NCBI RefSeq assembly: GCF_008085905.1
Contig: NZ_VSFF01000014.1
Span: forward strand, 62,001-126,000
DNA length: 64,000 nucleotides
Source: Actinomadura syzygii
GTDB lineage: Bacteria > Actinomycetota > Actinomycetes > Streptosporangiales > Streptosporangiaceae
Direction: 5' to 3'
Below, one piece after another: positions 1 through 9,435 of the stretch; positions within the stretch are counted from its first letter, which is position 1; every line of letters begins with the position of its first letter. The notes under the pieces are model-generated. The model worked only from the letters and a program-made list of their open reading frames with translations, searched no databases and had not been told where the DNA came from. Both the position numbers and the translations under genes were made by a program.

Positions 1-2
1 CG

Positions 3-1217
3 ATGGTGACGCAGACCGCGCCCCAGGGTTCGTCCCAGGGCGCGCAGGGGCCCGCGGAGCCGTCCGCCCGGCAGGTCGCGGGACGGCGCTGGCGCTCCGC
101 GCGCGGTGTCGTCGCCGCATTGCTCGCCATGGTCGTGGTCGCGGTGATCCTGGCCGCGCTGCGTCCGTCGACGTCCCCCGACGCACTCGACCCGACCTCG
201 CCCAAGCCGGACGGCAGTCGCGCCCTGGTGGAGATCCTCCGCCAGCACGGCACGCAGGTGACCGTGGCCAGGCACGCCAACGACGCGGTCAACCAGGCGA
301 GGCCGGACACGGTCATCGTGGTGACCCGCACCGAACGGCTCACCAACGAAGACCTCGTGCTGCTGAGCAACGTCCAGGCGAACCTGCTGCTCGTCCAACC
401 CACGTCGTTCGCCCTCGCCGACCTGGCCCCGCGCGTACGCGAGGACTACCCCGGCCCCGTGGAGGCCGACGCACCCGGCTGCTCTCTGCAGGCGGCGACC
501 CTGGCGGGCGCCGTGACGCTGCACGAGGCGATGACGTACGAGGTGACCGGCCCCGGCACCGAGTGCTACGGGACGAAGTACGGCGGGGCGCGCCTCGTCC
601 AGGTGCAGAACGGCGCGAACACCGTCACGGTGCTCGGTTCCAGGGGGCCGCTGACCAACCGGAGGCTCACCGAGCAGGGGAACGCCGCGCTGTCCATGAA
701 CCTGGCGGCGGGCTCGGGTTCCTCAGTCGTCTGGCTGATCCCCGACCTGCCCAAGACGGGTTCCGGGGCCGGGCAGAAGTCCCTCGGCGACCTCCTTCCG
801 TTCGGCACCAAGCTGTTCTTCCTCGAACTGATCGTCGCGGTGCTGCTGGTGGCGCTGTGGCGGGCGCGCAGGCTCGGGCCGGTGGTGGCGGAGGCGCTGC
901 CGGTCGTCGTCCGGTCCGCGGAGACCGTGGAGGGGCGCGCGCGCCTCTACCGCGCCGGGCACGCCCGCGACCGCGCCTCCGACGCGCTGCGCTCCGGCGC
1001 CCGCGAACGACTCGTCCCGCTGCTCGGGCTTCCCCGCGGCCGTGCGCAGGACCCCTCCGCCGCGCAGGAGATCGTCACGGCGGTCGCCCGCCGGACGCCC
1101 TACGACGAGCCGTACGTCGGCGCGGCCCTGTACGGTCCCCCACCCGTGGACGACGCCGGGCTCATCGCGCTCAGCGACGTCCTCGACGACCTGGAAAGGC
1201 AGGTACGCCAGTCTTGA
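3..1217 (+). CDS. DUF4350 domain membrane protein
   Basis: Predicted membrane protein of 404 residues matching the actinobacterial DUF4350 type. One membrane segment lies at about 35-53 and a second at about 268-288, with an extracytoplasmic domain between them and a cytoplasmic Arg-rich tail of about 115 residues. The ATG is the third base of the window, so its ribosome site cannot be seen and a start further upstream is possible. The stop overlaps the TTG start of the MoxR ATPase by 4 nt, so the two are translationally coupled. DUF4350, MoxR and DUF58 genes often travel together, and the set is thought to act in envelope-linked chaperone or complex assembly. No enzymatic motif is visible and the exact role is unknown. 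Confidence 0.8.
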   Translation: MVTQTAPQGSSQGAQGPAEPSARQVAGRRWRSARGVVAALLAMVVVAVILAALRPSTSPDALDPTSPKPDGSRALVEILRQHGTQVTVARHANDAVNQARPDTVIVVTRTERLTNEDLVLLSNVQANLLLVQPTSFALADLAPRVREDYPGPVEADAPGCSLQAATLAGAVTLHEAMTYEVTGPGTECYGTKYGGARLVQVQNGANTVTVLGSRGPLTNRRLTEQGNAALSMNLAAGSGSSVVWLIPDLPKTGSGAGQKSLGDLLPFGTKLFFLELIVAVLLVALWRARRLGPVVAEALPVVVRSAETVEGRARLYRAGHARDRASDALRSGARERLVPLLGLPRGRAQDPSAAQEIVTAVARRTPYDEPYVGAALYGPPPVDDAGLIALSDVLDDLERQVRQS

Positions 1218-2242
1218 ACCACCCAGTAGATCTCGGGAAGGGCGCCGAGAGCGACACCCCGCCGCCGGGCGCGCTCTCCGAGGACGCGCGGCGCCAGAGC
1301 GAGACGGCCCGCGCGGCGCTGACCGCGCTGCGCGGCGAGGTCGCGAAGACGGTCGTCGGCCAGGACTCCGTCGTCACCGGCCTGGTCATCGCGCTGCTGT
1401 GCCGCGGCCACGTGCTGCTGGAGGGCGTCCCCGGCACGGCGAAGACGCTGCTCATCAAGACGCTGTCGCGGGCCCTCGACCTCGACTTCAAGCGCGTCCA
1501 GTTCACCCCCGACCTGATGCCGGGCGACGTCACCGGATCGCTCATCTACGACAACCGGACGTCGGAGTTCGAGTTCCGCGAGGGGCCCGTCTTCACCAAC
1601 CTCCTGCTCGCCGACGAGATCAACCGGACGCCGCCGAAGACGCAGGCGTCGCTCCTGGAGGCCATGGAGGAACGGCAGGTCTCCGTGGAGGGGTCCGCGC
1701 GCGCTCTGCCCGACCCGTTCGTGGTGTGCGCGACGCAGAACCCGATCGAGTACGAGGGCACCTACCCCCTGCCAGAAGCCCAGCTCGACCGGTTCCTGGT
1801 CAAGCTCACCGTGCCCGTCCCCACGCGGGACGAAGAAATCGCCATGCTCCAGCGGCACGCGGCCGGATTCGACCCGCGCGACCTGTCAGAGGTGCAGCCG
1901 GTCGCGGGCGCGGCCGAGCTCGCCGCAGGGCGCGCCGCGGTCCGGGCCGTCCATCTGGACCAGTTGGTCGCCGCGTATGTGGTCGACCTGTGCCGGGCTA
2001 CGCGCCAGTCACCGTCGCTCCAGCTCGGGGTGTCGCCGCGTGGCGCGACGGCGCTGCTGGCGACGTCCCGGGCGTGGGCGTGGCTGTCCGGCCGCGACTA
2101 CGTGACGCCGGACGACGTGAAGGCCCTGGCCCGGCCGACGCTGCGGCACCGCGTCCAGCTGCGTCCCGAGGCGGAACTGGAGGGCGCGACCGCGGACGGC
2201 GTGCTGGAGGGCATCCTGTCCCACGTCCCCGCCCCGCGCTGA
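1214..2242 (+). CDS. MoxR-family AAA+ ATPase
   Basis: AAA+ ATPase of the MoxR family, 342 residues, expected to be a cytoplasmic chaperone-like ATPase acting with the DUF58 partner encoded next to it. Walker A GVPGTAKT is at residues 71-78, Walker B LLADE at about 131-135, and the C-terminal AAA lid follows. The TTG at 1214 is chosen because it overlaps the preceding TGA (TTGA) and the family-like sequence begins about 25 residues later. The same frame is open upstream to 563, but that part lies inside the DUF4350 gene and is a shadow. The stop shares one base with the ATG of the DUF58 gene. Confidence 0.92.
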   Translation: MNHPVDLGKGAESDTPPPGALSEDARRQSETARAALTALRGEVAKTVVGQDSVVTGLVIALLCRGHVLLEGVPGTAKTLLIKTLSRALDLDFKRVQFTPDLMPGDVTGSLIYDNRTSEFEFREGPVFTNLLLADEINRTPPKTQASLLEAMEERQVSVEGSARALPDPFVVCATQNPIEYEGTYPLPEAQLDRFLVKLTVPVPTRDEEIAMLQRHAAGFDPRDLSEVQPVAGAAELAAGRAAVRAVHLDQLVAAYVVDLCRATRQSPSLQLGVSPRGATALLATSRAWAWLSGRDYVTPDDVKALARPTLRHRVQLRPEAELEGATADGVLEGILSHVPAPR

Positions 2243-3534
2243 TGGCGCTGACCGGGCGCCTCGGGCTGCTGGCCCTGCTCGGCGCGATCGTCCCGCTGTT
2301 CGCGCCGGAGTGGTGGGCGCTGTTCGCCGTGTGGGGGGCGCTGCTGCTCGGCGTCCTCGCCGACCTGGCCCTGGCGGGCAACGTGCGCGCGTTGCGTTTC
2401 CACCGCGCGGGCGACAAGAACGTCCGGCTCGGGGAGTCGGCCCAGGTGTCCCTCATCGTGGAGAACCTCGGACGGCGCCGCCTCAAGGCCCGCCTGCGGG
2501 ACGTGTGGCCGCCCAGCGCGGGCGCCACCCCGCGCATGGTGAGGGTGGACGTGCCCGCCGGGGAGCGGCGCCGCGTGGAGATGACGCTGACGCCGACCCG
2601 GCGCGGCGACCGCAAGGCCGTGACGGTCGTCGTCCGCTCCGTCGGGCCGCTCGGGCTGGCCGCGCGGCAGCTTTCGCGCGCCGCGCCCTGGACGGTCCGC
2701 GCGCTGCCCGCGTTCCCGTCCCGCCGCCACCTCCCGGCCAAGCTCGCACGGCTGCGTGAGCTCACCGGCGCGCATGTCACCCTCATCCGCGGACGAGGCA
2801 CCGAGTTCGACTCCCTGCGCGAATACGTGGACGGCGACGACGTCCGCTCCATCGACTGGCGGGCCACCGCGCGCCGCAACGACATCGTGGTGCGCACGTG
2901 GCGTCCGGAGCGCGACCGGCGGATCTACCTCGTGCTCGACACCGGCCGCACGTCCGCCGGACGGGTCGGCGACATTCCCCGGCTCGACTGCTCGATGGAC
3001 GCGGCGCTGCTGCTCGGCGCCCTCGCGTCCAGGGCGGGCGACCGCGTCGACCTGCTCGCCTACGACCGGCGCGTCCGCACCCGGGTCGAGGGCGCGTCCC
3101 GGACGGACCTGCTGCCCGCGATGGTGCACGCCATGGCGCCGCTGGAGCCGGAGCTCATCGAGTGCGACGCGGCCGGGATGGTGTCGACGCTGATGGCGCG
3201 GGTCCGGCAGCGGTGCCTGGTCGTCCTGCTCACCGAGCTGAACGCGGCCGCGCTCGAAGAGGGCCTGCTCCCGCTGCTGCCGCAGCTCACCGCCCGGCAC
3301 CTGGTCATGATCGCCGCGGTGTCCGACCCGCGGGTGGGCGAGATGGCGGCCGGACGCGGCGACCTCGCGTCCGTGTACGACGCGGCCGCCGCAGAACGCG
3401 CGCGGGCCGAACGCCGCCACCTCACCGCCGAACTACGCGGACACGGCGTCGAAGTAGTGGACGCCCCACCAGACGAAATCGCCCCCGCCCTGGCCGACGC
3501 CTACCTGGCCCTGAAAGCCGCCGGACGCCTTTGA
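2242..3534 (+). CDS. DUF58 domain-containing protein
   Basis: DUF58 protein of 430 residues. Two hydrophobic segments lie at about 5-20 and 25-45. A beta-rich middle follows, then the DUF58 signature around residues 189-210 (FDSLREYVDGDDVRSIDWR). The C-terminal half is a vWA-like domain with VLDTGRTSAG. Such proteins are usual partners of MoxR ATPases; substrates are generally unknown. The ATG overlaps the MoxR stop by one base (TGATG). The gene ends 2 nt before a convergent SpoIIM-type gene, with no obvious terminator between them. Confidence 0.9.
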   Translation: MALTGRLGLLALLGAIVPLFAPEWWALFAVWGALLLGVLADLALAGNVRALRFHRAGDKNVRLGESAQVSLIVENLGRRRLKARLRDVWPPSAGATPRMVRVDVPAGERRRVEMTLTPTRRGDRKAVTVVVRSVGPLGLAARQLSRAAPWTVRALPAFPSRRHLPAKLARLRELTGAHVTLIRGRGTEFDSLREYVDGDDVRSIDWRATARRNDIVVRTWRPERDRRIYLVLDTGRTSAGRVGDIPRLDCSMDAALLLGALASRAGDRVDLLAYDRRVRTRVEGASRTDLLPAMVHAMAPLEPELIECDAAGMVSTLMARVRQRCLVVLLTELNAAALEEGLLPLLPQLTARHLVMIAAVSDPRVGEMAAGRGDLASVYDAAAAERARAERRHLTAELRGHGVEVVDAPPDEIAPALADAYLALKAAGRL

Positions 3535-3536
3535 CT

Positions 3537-4532
3537 TCAGCCGGCTACGGGGGCGAGGTCGGGGCGGAGGTCGGCGTCGCCGGTTTCGCCTTGGCGGACC
3601 GCGCGGCGGCCTAGGACGATCACGTAGGAGAGGAAGGCGATCTCGGCCACGACTCCGATGGAGATGCGGAGCCATGTGGTGTGGACCCAGCCGGTGACGA
3701 AGCCTTCGATGAGGCCCGAGACGAGCAGGACGCCGATCAGCCCGATGGCGATGCTGATGGCGGCGCGTCCCTCCTCGGCCAGGGCCTGGCCGCGGCGGCG
3801 GCGTCCGGGGTCGATGATGGTCCAGCCCAGCTTGAGGCCCCCGGCGCACGCCAGGTAGACGGCGGTCAGCTCCAGCAGGCCGTGCGGCAGGATCAGCCCG
3901 AAGAACACGTCGCCCTTGCCGTAGGCGAACATCAGGCCACCGATCAGACCGAGGTTGACCTGGTTCGCCAGCAGCACGTACACGGTCGGGATGGCGAGCA
4001 GGATGCCGAACGTAAGAGCGATGGCCGACACCCACGCGTTGTTGACCCAGACCTGGAACGCGAACGAAGACGCGGAGTGCTCGGTGTAGTAGTTCGCGAA
4101 GTCGTGTTCGACCAGTTCACGGATCTCGTCCGGTGTCCCGACGCTCGCCTGGACCTCGGGGTTGTGCACGACCCAGATCGCCAGTGCAAGCGCCAGGAGG
4201 TTGCCCAGGACGGCGTTGCCGAGCCACCACCATCGCATCCTGTACGCGGCCGCCGGGAAGGACACCGTGACGAAGCGGGTGACGTCGCGCCAGAGCGGCG
4301 CCTGCGCCCCGGCCACCGTCGCCCTGCCTCGTGCCACGAGGGACGACAACCGCCCCACGAGCTGGGGGTCGGGCGAGCTGGAACGGACGACGGACAGGTG
4401 CGTCGCCGTCCGCTGGTAGAGCTCGACCAGTTCGTCGGCCTCCGCGCCGGACAGTTTGCGGCCGCGGTTGATGAGCCACTCAAGGCGCTGCCATTCCGCG
4501 TTGTGCGCGGCAACATAGGCGTCGACGTCCAC
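3537..4532 (-). CDS. Stage II sporulation protein M (SpoIIM) family membrane protein
   Basis: Multi-pass membrane protein of 331 residues in the SpoIIM superfamily (DUF95-like). A soluble, charged N-terminal part of about 100 residues is followed by hydrophobic segments near 105-125, 170-195, 205-235 and 255-310. In actinobacteria such genes commonly lie beside RDD, DUF58 and MoxR genes, exactly as here, so a role in membrane or envelope organisation rather than endospore formation is likely. It is divergent from the RDD gene, and the 121-bp space between them carries three 18-bp tandem repeats. No catalytic motif is seen. Confidence 0.85.
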   Translation of the reverse strand: MDVDAYVAAHNAEWQRLEWLINRGRKLSGAEADELVELYQRTATHLSVVRSSSPDPQLVGRLSSLVARGRATVAGAQAPLWRDVTRFVTVSFPAAAYRMRWWWLGNAVLGNLLALALAIWVVHNPEVQASVGTPDEIRELVEHDFANYYTEHSASSFAFQVWVNNAWVSAIALTFGILLAIPTVYVLLANQVNLGLIGGLMFAYGKGDVFFGLILPHGLLELTAVYLACAGGLKLGWTIIDPGRRRRGQALAEEGRAAISIAIGLIGVLLVSGLIEGFVTGWVHTTWLRISIGVVAEIAFLSYVIVLGRRAVRQGETGDADLRPDLAPVAG

Positions 4533-4554
4533 CCGGGGAGACTAACGCGACGCG

Positions 4555-4608
4555 CGTGGTCCCACCGAACTCCGTCGTCCCACCGACCCGCGTCGTCCCG
4601 CCGAACCG
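4555..4608. repeat. Three 18-bp tandem repeats in a divergent promoter region
   Basis: Three adjacent 18-bp units occupy 4555-4572, 4573-4590 and 4591-4608. They share the pattern CGTCGTCCCACCGAACCG with 2-4 differences each. They lie between the divergent SpoIIM-type and RDD genes, 46 bp before the RDD start. They could be iterated protein-binding sites, or slippage-generated sequence with no function. Confidence 0.8.
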
Positions 4609-4653
4609 GCAAGATGGACCGGACCCTGATGCACACCCTTGGAGGATCAGGAC

Positions 4654-5874
4654 ATGGCCGAACTCGTCACCGGCGAGGCCGTCGCGCTCGACATCCGGGT
4701 CGCGCGGCTGGCCAGCCGTGGCTGCGCCATACTGCTCGACCTGCTCTTCCAGACGATGCTGCTGTACTTCGCCGTGTACATCACCGCGATGACGTCGCTC
4801 GTGGCCGACGACGCCTGGACGGTGGGGCTGACGCTGCTCGTGACCGTCGCCGTCCTGGTCGGGTACCCGTGCCTTTTCGAGACGCTGACCCGCGGACGGA
4901 CGCTCGGCAAGATGGCCGTGGGTCTCCGGGTCGTCGCGGACGACGGCGGGCCCGTCCGCTTCAGGCAGGCACTGGTGCGCGCACTGGCCGGGGTCATCGA
5001 GTTCTGGATCCTCTACGGTTCGCCCGCGCTCATCACCTCGTTCTGCAACCGGCGCGGCAAGCGCCTCGGGGACCTGTTCGCGGGGACGATCGTCATCCAG
5101 GAGCGGGTGCCCGCGTCGGCGATGTTCTTCGGGCCCGTGGCCGTCATGCCGCCGCAGCTCGCCTGGTGGGGGCGCTCCCTGGAGCTGTCGATGCTCTCGG
5201 ACGAACTCGCCATGACGGCCCGCCAGTACCTGACGCGCTTCTGGGAGCTGCTCCCGGACGTGCGCGACTCGCTGGGGCAGCGGATCGCGTCCCAGGTCGT
5301 CGCCGTGGTGAGCCCACCGCCGCCGCCGGGGGTGCGGCCGGAGATCCTCCTGTCGGCCGTGCTCGCCGAGCGGCGGTACCGGGAGGAGTGGAGGCTGGCC
5401 CAGCGCAGGGCGCAGCGGATGAGGCGCTTCGGCTGGACGTCCTGGCAGCCCGCCGCCGCGCCGGCCATGGCGATGGCGGGGCCGCCGCCGTCCGGGCCGA
5501 TCACGGCGGGTCCGCCGGCGCCGCCGCCGTTCAGCGCGCCGGGCCCGGGGCAGCCGCGGTTCCTGCCGCCGTCCGACTACGGCGCCGGGCCCTACCAGGG
5601 CGTCTTGCACGGGCCTCATCCGTCCGCTCCCGGCCCGTACCCGCCCGGCCCCCACCCGGGTTCGACCGCGCCGCCCGGCGGCCCGTACGCGCCCGCTGGG
5701 CCGCCCGCCCCTCCGCAGCAGCCGCAGCAGGGACCTTGGCAGCAGGGATATCCGCCGCAAGGCCAGTACCCACAAGGCCAGTACCCGCAGGGTCAATATC
5801 CGCAAGGCCGATATCCGTCAGGCCAATACCCACAAAGCCACTACCCGCAGAACCACAACCCGCAAGGACGTTGA
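4654..5874 (+). CDS. RDD family membrane protein with repetitive Pro/Gln/Tyr tail
   Basis: Protein of 406 residues. The N-terminal ~150 residues form an RDD domain with three hydrophobic segments, including the family-typical RGRTLGKMAVGLRVV stretch. A charged linker follows, then a low-complexity tail from about residue 265 rich in Pro, Gly, Gln and Tyr. The tail ends in repeats of the type QYPQG. The ATG at 4654 is preferred because GGAGG lies 9 nt upstream; an in-frame TTG at 4639 has no such site. RDD proteins are suspected transporters or membrane organisers, and the function is unproven. It is convergent with the hypothetical gene ending at 5903. Confidence 0.88.
   Translation: MAELVTGEAVALDIRVARLASRGCAILLDLLFQTMLLYFAVYITAMTSLVADDAWTVGLTLLVTVAVLVGYPCLFETLTRGRTLGKMAVGLRVVADDGGPVRFRQALVRALAGVIEFWILYGSPALITSFCNRRGKRLGDLFAGTIVIQERVPASAMFFGPVAVMPPQLAWWGRSLELSMLSDELAMTARQYLTRFWELLPDVRDSLGQRIASQVVAVVSPPPPPGVRPEILLSAVLAERRYREEWRLAQRRAQRMRRFGWTSWQPAAAPAMAMAGPPPSGPITAGPPAPPPFSAPGPGQPRFLPPSDYGAGPYQGVLHGPHPSAPGPYPPGPHPGSTAPPGGPYAPAGPPAPPQQPQQGPWQQGYPPQGQYPQGQYPQGQYPQGRYPSGQYPQSHYPQNHNPQGR
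5758..5872 (+). repeat. 15-bp coding tandem repeats (QYPQG units)
   Basis: About seven degenerate 15-bp units of the kind GGCCAGTACCCACAA encode the pentapeptide repeats at the end of the RDD protein. They vary at third positions and in a few residues (Q to R, S or N), so the array is not fresh slippage. Length variation between strains would be expected. Confidence 0.85.
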
Positions 5875-5902
5875 TCCTGCCGGATTCATTCCGCGTAAGC
5901 GT

Positions 5903-6508
5903 TCAGGAGCGCAGATTCGGCGGGGAATCCAGCTCGGTCAATTCCACGCCCGGCGCGCCGACCACCACGTCCCCCGCCAAATGGACGGTCTCGACCTCTC
6001 CCGTGGCCAGATCCGCGACCTCGTAGCGCGATACCGGAAGCGGCTCGGTCTCCGTTTCGTACGTGGCCGTCTCGCCCCGGCTCCACTGCCACGCGACGGT
6101 CAGCGGCGAAAGCGACGGCCCGCTCAGCAGGACGAGGCGAACGGTCGTCCGCGCCCCCTCCTCCAAGCCCAATGAATGGGCGGCCGCGACAAGGAACGCG
6201 GGCGAGTCGAACATGAATCCGGACGCCCGTTCGGCGTGCTCGGTCCCCGTCTCCCCGGCGGCGCGCAGCGTTTCTCCGGCGGCGCGCACCCATGCGACCT
6301 GCGCGCCCGTGACACCGCCTCGCAGCCACCACGTCGGGGTGACGACTTCGACGCGGATCTGCCGCCAGCGCGAGTCCACGACCAGGTCGGTCCGGACGCC
6401 GTCGGAACGCCGCGACGTGTAACGCCAGCCGCCCGGCCCCGGCGCGCACTGGAAACGCTCTTCGACATCCCCGTTCATGAGGAGATAGGTCCCGGAGGGC
6501 ACGGTCAC
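5903..6508 (-). CDS. Conserved hypothetical protein
   Basis: Protein of 201 residues with no signal peptide or membrane segment and no family I can name. The composition suggests an all-beta fold, with alternating hydrophobic strands, Trp-rich segments and many Thr/Val/Glu residues. The GTG at 6508 is chosen because it overlaps the TGA of the upstream hydrolase paralogue (GTGA); an ATG about 12 codons further in is the alternative. The overlap makes it the last gene of a unit with that hydrolase, so a role linked to S-adenosylhomocysteine-type metabolism is possible, but that is only neighbourhood inference. Confidence 0.65.
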   Translation of the reverse strand: MTVPSGTYLLMNGDVEERFQCAPGPGGWRYTSRRSDGVRTDLVVDSRWRQIRVEVVTPTWWLRGGVTGAQVAWVRAAGETLRAAGETGTEHAERASGFMFDSPAFLVAAAHSLGLEEGARTTVRLVLLSGPSLSPLTVAWQWSRGETATYETETEPLPVSRYEVADLATGEVETVHLAGDVVVGAPGVELTELDSPPNLRS

Positions 6509-7761
6509 GACCCCAGGCGCCAGGAATGCAGGTAATCCTCCTGCTCGGAGGTCAGCTCGTCGATCGACACCGACATGGACGCCAGCTTCAGCCGCGCCAC
6601 TTCCGTGTCTATCTCCTTCGGCACGTCGTGGACGGCCGGGGCCAATGTCGAATGCGCGGTCGCGAGCCACGCGCAGGTGAGCGCCTGATCGGCGAACGAC
6701 ATGTCCATGACGGCCGCCGGATGCCCTTCCGCGGCCGCCAGATTGACGAGGCGGCCCTCGGCGAGCAGGACGAGGCGCCGCCCGTCCGCGAGCACGTACT
6801 CGTCCGTCTGCGGCCGGATCCCGTGATGCACTTCGACGGCCATTTCGCTCAGCGCCCGGACATCGATCTCCACGTCGAAGTGCCCGGAGTTCGCGAGGAT
6901 CGCGCCGTCCTTCATGACGGCGAGGTGCTCACCGTTCACGACGTCACGATTCCCCGTGACCGTAATGAACACGTCGCCGTGCACGGCCGCCTCCGCCATC
7001 GGCTGGACGGCGAACCCCTGCAAAGCGGCGTCCAACGCCTTCACAGGATCGATTTCGGTCACCACTACACGCGCACCCAACCCGCGGGCCCGTTCGGCCA
7101 GACCACGTCCGCAATAGCCGAAACCCGCGATGACAATCGTCTTACCGGCCAACAGAGTATTGGTCGCGCGGACGATTCCGTCCAGTGTAGATTGGCCCGT
7201 CCCGTAGCGGTTGTCGAACATGTGCTTGGTGTCGGTGTCGTTCACCGCGACCATCGGAAAACGGAGCGCGCCTTCGCGTGCCATTTGATGGAGCCGGATG
7301 ACGCCGGTCGTCGTCTGCTCGCATCCCGCCTTGACAGCGCCGAGCAGATCCGTCCGGTCGATGTGCAACGTGTTGACCAGGTCGCAGCCGTCGTCCAGGA
7401 CGAAGTCGGGCTCGGTCTCCAGGGCCTGGTGAATGTGCGCGTAATAGCCCTCGCGGTCGATTCCGGCGCGGGCGAAGACCGCCGCGCCGTACTCCTCCAC
7501 CAGCGCGGCGGCCGTGTCGTCCTGCGTCGACAAAGGATTGGACGCCGCGAGCGCCACGCTCGCGCCGCCCGCCTGAAGGGTCCGGATGAGCCCGGCCGTC
7601 TCGGTCGTGATGTGCATGCACGCCGCGACCTTGAAGCCGTCCAATGGGCGCTCCTCGGCGAACCTTTCCCGGATCTGCCGCAGAACGGGCATGCTCCGAT
7701 CGGCCCACTCGATGCGCTTGACGCCCTCATAGGCGAGCGCCCCACCCGCGATATCGCTCAT
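6505..7761 (-). CDS. Adenosylhomocysteinase paralogue, archaeal/Thermotoga-like short form
   Basis: S-adenosylhomocysteine hydrolase family protein of 418 residues. It has the NAD-binding motif GFGYCGRG near residue 210, the substrate-domain motif NPLSTQDDT and the region GHFDVEID. Unlike the canonical copy upstream it lacks the ~40-residue insertion in the substrate domain and the C-terminal KPDHYRY tail. It ends instead in LTSEQEDYLHSWRLGS, as in archaeal and Thermotoga enzymes. One archaeal member of that type prefers S-inosylhomocysteine, so the substrate here is uncertain. The ATG at 7761 has AAGG 7-8 nt upstream. It follows ahcY after a strong hairpin and overlaps the hypothetical gene downstream. 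Confidence 0.88.
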   Translation of the reverse strand: MSDIAGGALAYEGVKRIEWADRSMPVLRQIRERFAEERPLDGFKVAACMHITTETAGLIRTLQAGGASVALAASNPLSTQDDTAAALVEEYGAAVFARAGIDREGYYAHIHQALETEPDFVLDDGCDLVNTLHIDRTDLLGAVKAGCEQTTTGVIRLHQMAREGALRFPMVAVNDTDTKHMFDNRYGTGQSTLDGIVRATNTLLAGKTIVIAGFGYCGRGLAERARGLGARVVVTEIDPVKALDAALQGFAVQPMAEAAVHGDVFITVTGNRDVVNGEHLAVMKDGAILANSGHFDVEIDVRALSEMAVEVHHGIRPQTDEYVLADGRRLVLLAEGRLVNLAAAEGHPAAVMDMSFADQALTCAWLATAHSTLAPAVHDVPKEIDTEVARLKLASMSVSIDELTSEQEDYLHSWRLGS

Positions 7762-7780
7762 CCGCACCTTCAAGAAGCGA

Positions 7781-7810
7781 CTGCCGGACGGGTGGCGACC
7801 CGTCCGGCAG
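7781..7810 (-). terminator. Perfect 13-bp hairpin between the two hydrolase genes
   Basis: The arms at 7781-7793 (CTGCCGGACGGGT) and 7798-7810 pair perfectly around a 4-nt loop. The hairpin lies 19 nt after the ahcY stop and 19 nt before the paralogue's start. On the minus strand it is followed by TCGCTTCTTG rather than a clean T-run. It could be a weak terminator, an mRNA 3'-end stabiliser, or a device that lowers downstream expression. Confidence 0.75.
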
Positions 7811-7829
7811 TACCGGCTGACGCAGTGAA

Positions 7830-9260
<1,431 letters not shown>

Positions 9261-9327
9261 GCTTTCGTTGCTCCTTGGTCCGCGGATGGCGGGTCGGATG
9301 GCGGTGCGGTACGCGAGGTACGCGAGG

Positions 9328-9368
9328 GTTGACGCCCGGACGGGCACTGGGTCAACGCCGCGAGTCTA
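9328..9368 (-). promoter_or_regulatory. Candidate ahcY promoter -10 and 5'-leader hairpin
   Basis: On the minus strand TAGACT (9363-9368) resembles an actinobacterial -10 and would start transcription near 9356. Just there begins a two-tier hairpin: outer arms GTTGAC/GTCAAC at 9351-9356 and 9328-9333, inner arms GCCC/GGGC at 9342-9345 and 9334-9337. The leader would be about 95 nt. It does not match the SAH riboswitch consensus as I remember it, so a regulatory role is only a suggestion. Confidence 0.4.
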
Positions 9369-9406
9369 AGGGGGCCGGACACCGCGAGGCACGGTCGAGC
9401 GCGACT

Positions 9407-9428
9407 TTCTGACACGAATTTGTCAGAA
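9407..9428. promoter_or_regulatory. Perfect inverted repeat, candidate MerR-family operator
   Basis: The arms TTCTGACA (9407-9414) and TGTCAGAA (9421-9428) are perfectly symmetrical around a 6-bp AT-rich spacer. The dyad ends 7 bp before the ATG of the MerR-type gene and about 40 bp upstream of the ahcY -10 on the other strand. MerR regulators bind such dyads in their own promoters, so autoregulation is likely and an effect on ahcY is possible. Confidence 0.6.
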
Positions 9429-9435
9429 TTGCTTC

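Noticed and set aside
4555..4608. CRISPR-like array
   Set aside because: Units are directly adjacent with no spacers and there are no cas genes; it is a simple tandem repeat.
9261..9368. SAH riboswitch before ahcY
   Set aside because: The leader has a hairpin but I cannot match the SAH riboswitch core; kept only as an unnamed structured leader.
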